The notes beneath the pieces are model-generated. The model was not told the origin of the DNA. It was given only the letters and a program-made list of their open reading frames with translations, and searched no databases. Positions 5,916 through 8,793 of a DNA stretch of 8,793 nt are shown in pieces. Position 1 is the stretch's first letter; each line of letters begins with the position of its first letter. The stretch is from Candidatus Omnitrophota bacterium. Its GTDB lineage: Bacteria > Omnitrophota > Gorgyraeia > Gygaellales > UBA12090. Position numbers and translations under genes: made by a program. The stretch covers positions 760-9,552 of the forward strand of contig DOMD01000155.1 of the NCBI GenBank assembly GCA_003510525.1. Direction: 5' to 3'.

Positions 5916-6639
5916 GGAGTTTTTTTGTGTAACCGGATTTAGGGAAATTAAAAATTTCCGCCGTCTTTCCTTCCTCCGCTATTTTACCGGCGGACATCAC
6001 TATTATCCGGTCAGAGATTTCCCGGATAAGCGCGATATTATGGCTGATAAACAAATAAGACATTTTAAATTTCATTCGCAGGCCCAGCAATAATTCTAAA
6101 ATCTGCTTCTGGCTAATCAAGTCTAAGGAAGAAAGCGGCTCATCCAGGACCAAAAGTTTTGGCTTTAGGCTTAAGCTCCTGGCAATACAGACCCTCTGGC
6201 GCTGGCCGCCGCTGAGCTGGTGGGGGAAACGCCTCAATAAATCTCCGCCCAGCCCAACCAGCCCAAGCAATTCCACTATTTTATCATCGCTGACTTTTAA
6301 TTTACGCGCTAAAAACGGCTCGCGGAGAATATCCCTGACGCGCATCTTGGGGTCTAAGCTTAAAAACGGATCCTGAAAAATAATCCCCACCGACCTTCTG
6401 ATATTAGCCAGTAAAGGGGAAAAAACTATTTTACCGCTGGTAGGTTCCATTAACTTTAAGATTAACTTGGCCAGGGTACTCTTGCCGCATCCGGACTCAC
6501 CCAGCACCCCCAAAACCTCTCCTTCAGCAAGGAAAAAACTTACTCCGTCAACAGCCTTAATAAAACCGCTTCTCATCCTGAAGATGCCTTTTTCAATGGG
6601 AAAATATTTTTTTAACCCTATCACCTCTAACAAAATCAT
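5899..6639 (-). CDS. dppF: Peptide/nickel-type ABC transporter ATP-binding protein (DppF/OppF/NikE family, short form)
   Basis: I choose the ATG ending at 6639 (246 residues, MILLEVIGLKKYF), which has GGTGA four bases upstream. A TTG at 6660 would add seven residues but lies in the arm of a hairpin and has no ribosome binding site. Seen in order: Walker A GESGCGKST (47-55), Q-loop Gln89, signature LSGGQ (142-146), Walker B LLVLDEP (162-168), D-loop SSLD (170-173) and switch His200. It would form the nucleotide-binding heterodimer with DppD under the DppBC permeases. It is much shorter than E. coli DppF (about 330 residues): it ends near the KSGYTKKLL motif and lacks most of the C-terminal extension, in length more like NikE. 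Peptide or metal substrate cannot be decided from the ATPase. Confidence 0.92.
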   Translation of the reverse strand: MILLEVIGLKKYFPIEKGIFRMRSGFIKAVDGVSFFLAEGEVLGVLGESGCGKSTLAKLILKLMEPTSGKIVFSPLLANIRRSVGIIFQDPFLSLDPKMRVRDILREPFLARKLKVSDDKIVELLGLVGLGGDLLRRFPHQLSGGQRQRVCIARSLSLKPKLLVLDEPLSSLDLISQKQILELLLGLRMKFKMSYLFISHNIALIREISDRIIVMSAGKIAEEGKTAEIFNFPKSGYTKKLLEAAS

Positions 6640-6654
6640 CAGTTCACCGTTTCC

Positions 6655-6698
6655 TTCCAAACCCGCATTGGAATGTTGGTTCCAATGCGGGTTTGGAA
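6655..6698. repeat. Perfect 19-bp inverted repeat with 6-base loop between dppD and dppF
   Basis: Arms 6655-6673 and 6680-6698 are perfectly complementary around the loop TGTTGG (6674-6679). Each arm is itself flanked by TTCCAA and TTGGAA (6655-6660/6668-6673 and 6680-6685/6693-6698). The same bases can therefore fold either as one long hairpin or as two short side-by-side hairpins. The element lies between the dppD stop (6705) and the dppF ATG (6639). No U-run follows it in the transcribed direction, so it is not an ordinary terminator. Confidence 0.93.
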
Positions 6699-6704
6699 TT
6701 CAGG

Positions 6705-7493
6705 TTACAGCCGGATTATTGAGTTAATCAACTCCCGGGTGTGCGGATGTTTAGGCGCTGAGAAAATATCTTTGGTCAGCCCCGCTTCCACGATTCTACC
6801 TTTAAACATAATAGCAATCCGGGAAGCGAACCGCTCAGCCAAGGCCAGATTATGGGTAATAAATAAAATGCTGAAACGCAATTGTTCTTTAAGCTCTAAG
6901 AGCATCCGGATAATTTGGGCCTCAACGGTAACATCCAAAGAACTGGTCGGCTCATCGGCGATCAAAAGCTTAGGCCCGGAGCTTAAACCCAAAGCGATCA
7001 TTACCCGCTGGTTCATCCCTCCGGAGAGCTGGTGGGGATAACTTCTTAATATCCTCTCAGGGTGAGGCAGTCTAACTAGTTTTAACAAATCCTCGGACAT
7101 ACTCAAGGCTTGTTTTTTATCCTTTGCCTGATGATGCAAGATAACGCTCTCCTGAATCTGCCGGCCAATGGACAAGACCGGATTTAAAGAGGCCTGAGCC
7201 TCCTGAAATATATAAGAGATTTCCTTTCCCCGGATTGCCTCTAAATCCCGCTCTGCGGTTTTTAACAAATCGCGGCCTTGAAAAATAACCTTGCCTTCGG
7301 TTATTGTGGCGGATTGAGGAAGAATTTTCGTAATACTTAAAGCGGTCATGGTCTTGCCGCTTCCGGACTCACCCACTAAGGCCAGAATCTCATTCTCAAA
7401 TAGATCTAAATCTACTTTCTCCACCGCCTGAACCGTCCTATGCTGCCGGCAAAACCGGATGCTCAAATTTTTAATCTCTAATAGCTTGTTCAT
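6705..7493 (-). CDS. dppD: Peptide/nickel-type ABC transporter ATP-binding protein (DppD/OppD/NikD family, short form)
   Basis: This 262-residue ATPase shows Walker A GESGSGKT (41-48), Q-loop Gln97 in YIFQEAQASLNP, signature LSGGM (156-160), Walker B LLIADEP (176-182), D-loop SSLD (184-187) and switch His214 in ITHN. It should pair with DppF to power import through DppB and DppC. It ends just after KHPHTRELINSI (248-259), the start of the oligopeptide/HPY C-terminal region. The cysteine-rich iron-sulfur tail found in many DppD and OppD proteins (about 320-330 residues) is therefore absent, and its length is closer to NikD. The start lies eight bases after the dppC stop with no visible Shine-Dalgarno sequence, because those bases belong to a 7-bp tandem repeat; translation probably depends on coupling to dppC. 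Confidence 0.94.
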   Translation of the reverse strand: MNKLLEIKNLSIRFCRQHRTVQAVEKVDLDLFENEILALVGESGSGKTMTALSITKILPQSATITEGKVIFQGRDLLKTAERDLEAIRGKEISYIFQEAQASLNPVLSIGRQIQESVILHHQAKDKKQALSMSEDLLKLVRLPHPERILRSYPHQLSGGMNQRVMIALGLSSGPKLLIADEPTSSLDVTVEAQIIRMLLELKEQLRFSILFITHNLALAERFASRIAIMFKGRIVEAGLTKDIFSAPKHPHTRELINSIIRL

Positions 7494-7497
7494 TTAT

Positions 7498-7518
7498 CTG
7501 GTTACTGGTTACTGGTTT
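7498..7518. repeat. Tandem 7-bp repeat (3 units) across the dppC/dppD junction
   Basis: On the plus strand the units are CTGGTTA (7498-7504), CTGGTTA (7505-7511) and CTGGTTT (7512-7518). On the coding strand they read AACCAG-TAACCAG-TAACCAG. They encode the last residues of DppC (Thr-Ser-Asn-Gln), its stop codon and most of the bases in front of the dppD start. Confidence 0.85.
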
Positions 7519-8293
7519 CTCTTAAGCCTTCTCCTAATAAATTAAAACCCAAGACTGTCAGAAGTATGGCCAGGCCCGGACAAACCGACATCCACCAGGC
7601 TGCCCCTAAAACCGCTTTAGACTCAGCCAGGATATTTCCCCAGCTGGCCTGAGGCGGCTGGACCCCCAGGCCCAGAAAACTTAAGGATGACTCTAAAAGT
7701 ATGGCCGAACCTACCCCTAAGGCGGCATTGACTATCACCGGATTTAGGGCATTAGGAATAAGGTGGCCCAGGATTATCCTGAAATTACTCAAACCGATTG
7801 CCCTGGCCGCCAGGATAAATTCCTTCTCTTTTAAAGACAAAATCTCAGCCCGGACTAAACGGGCTGTCCCCATCCAACTAGTCAAACCAATAATCAGCAT
7901 AATATTAAATATGGAAGGCTCTAAAATTGCCGCCACCGCCAGAATCAGGAAGAAGGCCGGAAAACAAAGCATAATATCCACAAAACGCATAATCAGGGTA
8001 TCCGTAATCCCGCCCAGAAATCCGGCCAGAGAACCCAAAACCAAACCCGCCAAAACCGCTATGCCCACGGCGATCACCCCGACCAATAAAGACACCCGGG
8101 CCCCAAAAAGCATCCGGCTGAAAAGATCCCGGCCTAATTGGTCGGCGCCTAAGATGTGTTTCTGCGAAGGCCCGGTGAGGACATCCTCAAAGACAATTTT
8201 GTTCGGGTCATGCTTAGCCAAAAGCGGGGCAAAAATCGCGCCCGCGCTCAATATACCGATAATAATTATTCCGGCTAATAATTTAGGCTTCAT
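7502..8293 (-). CDS. dppC: Peptide/nickel-type ABC transporter permease (DppC family)
   Basis: The 263-residue inner-membrane protein begins with a membrane anchor (about 5-25), followed by a short outside segment with the family motif [14 protein letters not shown] (47-60). About five further membrane segments follow. The cytoplasmic EAA-like loop, where the ATPases dock, is [20 protein letters not shown] (158-177), with the conserved Gly167 and a trailing Pro180-Asn181. [18 protein letters not shown] (203-220) is another typical DppC stretch. It should pair with DppB to form the membrane channel. Its ATG overlaps the dppB stop (ATGA), showing tight coupling. The C-terminus ends shortly after LGEGLRE in residues TSNQ that are coded by a tandem repeat, slightly shorter than usual DppC tails such as GLRDALDPR. 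Confidence 0.95.
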   Translation of the reverse strand: MKPKLLAGIIIIGILSAGAIFAPLLAKHDPNKIVFEDVLTGPSQKHILGADQLGRDLFSRMLFGARVSLLVGVIAVGIAVLAGLVLGSLAGFLGGITDTLIMRFVDIMLCFPAFFLILAVAAILEPSIFNIMLIIGLTSWMGTARLVRAEILSLKEKEFILAARAIGLSNFRIILGHLIPNALNPVIVNAALGVGSAILLESSLSFLGLGVQPPQASWGNILAESKAVLGAAWWMSVCPGLAILLTVLGFNLLGEGLRETSNQ

Positions 8294-8793
8294 CTTTTAT
8301 ATCTTATCCGGGGATCAACATAGCTATAGGCAATATCCGCCAGAAAATTTCCCCACAAGGTCAAGGCCGCGCCAATAACCAACTCCGCCATTATCATCGG
8401 GTAATCCCGGGCCATTACCGCCTCATAAAAAAGCCTGCCCACTCCCGGCAAGGCAAAGATAGATTCAAAAATAACGCTTCCACCGATTAAACCGGGAATA
8501 GATAATCCCAGAATAGTAACTACCGGAAGTAAGGTATTGGGAAGGGCGTGTTGAATAAGCACGGCAGAACGGGTGAGCCCTCTGGCCCGGGCGGCGCGAA
8601 TATAAGGTGTCTTTAATATCTCTAAGGTATTCTGACGGATATAGCGGGAAATCCCGGCCAGACCGCCAAAACATGAAACAAAAAGAGGCAAAGCCAGATG
8701 TTTAAGTAAATCCCCCGCCTTACCCCAGAAGGTAAAATATTCAAAATCCAAAGAGGTTATCCCGGAAATAGGAAGCCATCTTAATTTGAGCCC
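8290..8793 (-). CDS. dppB: Peptide/nickel-type ABC transporter permease (DppB family), 5' end outside the window
   Basis: The reading frame stays open to the window edge, so the C-terminal 167 residues are visible and the N-terminal half is missing. The first in-window residues, [14 protein letters not shown], match the conserved outside segment of DppB (usually GWLPxSG), which shows the gene continues upstream and does not begin at the in-frame TTG near 8751. The EAA loop [20 protein letters not shown] and [10 protein letters not shown] are clear, as are [24 protein letters not shown] and the C-terminal [15 protein letters not shown], a standard family ending. It forms the import channel with DppC. 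Any substrate-binding protein that would identify the cargo would have to lie beyond the window. Confidence 0.95.
   Translation of the reverse strand, partial: GLKLRWLPISGITSLDFEYFTFWGKAGDLLKHLALPLFVSCFGGLAGISRYIRQNTLEILKTPYIRAARARGLTRSAVLIQHALPNTLLPVVTILGLSIPGLIGGSVIFESIFALPGVGRLFYEAVMARDYPMIMAELVIGAALTLWGNFLADIAYSYVDPRIRYKR

Noticed and set aside
6640..6660. TTG start for dppF at 6660, adding seven residues.
   Set aside because: It lies in the hairpin arm with no ribosome binding site upstream, while the ATG ending at 6639 has GGTGA in front and gives the normal ABC ATPase N-terminus.
7701..8378. Long plus-strand open frame of 225 codons opposite dppC.
   Set aside because: It is antisense to clear permease genes, its product has no recognisable motif and is rich in Lys/Arg/Pro/Ile as expected from reversed membrane-protein codons.

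Overview
This is a gene-dense bacterial window in which every recognisable gene is read from the minus strand, so the text below follows transcription from high to low coordinates. Spacing is tight: stop/start overlaps of the ATGA type occur at dppB/dppC, marC/glgC and etfA/the epimerase gene, and most other gaps are a few bases. No gene-free stretch exceeds 300 bases. I see no tRNA, rRNA, CRISPR array, transposase or plus-strand gene.

Layout. Positions 8793-5899 hold an ABC importer of the peptide/nickel (Dpp/Opp/Nik) family: the end of permease dppB (cut by the window edge), permease dppC, and two short ATPases, dppD and dppF. No substrate-binding protein is in view. A good sigma70-type promoter lies in the end of dppF and would start a second unit: a MarC-family membrane protein, glgC (ADP-glucose pyrophosphorylase) and a small GNAT acetyltransferase. 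Next come an acyl-CoA dehydrogenase, EtfB, and an EtfA carrying an N-terminal ferredoxin domain with two [4Fe-4S] motifs. Last is the start of an NAD-dependent sugar epimerase/decarboxylase (UDP-glucuronate decarboxylase-like), cut by the other edge.

How the genes work together. The acyl-CoA dehydrogenase/etfB/ferredoxin-etfA block has the order and domain make-up of the caffeyl-CoA reductase-Etf complex CarCDE of Acetobacterium woodii. It probably encodes a flavin-based electron-bifurcating (or confurcating) enzyme linking NADH, ferredoxin and an enoyl-CoA/acyl-CoA couple. With glycogen synthesis, peptide uptake and nucleotide-sugar genes nearby, this suggests an anaerobe with fermentative or syntrophic metabolism. 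The gene style and the repeat-filled spacers remind me of Omnitrophota (OP3) and similar uncultured lineages, but that is a low-confidence impression from memory.

The least explained part is between the genes. Three longer intra-operon spacers contain three different palindromic elements: a three-unit inverted repeat before etfB, a symmetrical block of three hairpins before the acyl-CoA dehydrogenase gene, and a 19-bp perfect hairpin between the two ATPase genes. A 7-bp tandem repeat covers the dppC/dppD junction. In the block before the dehydrogenase, the two outer hairpins are inverted copies whose only differences are two compensatory base-pair swaps, which points to a conserved folded structure.
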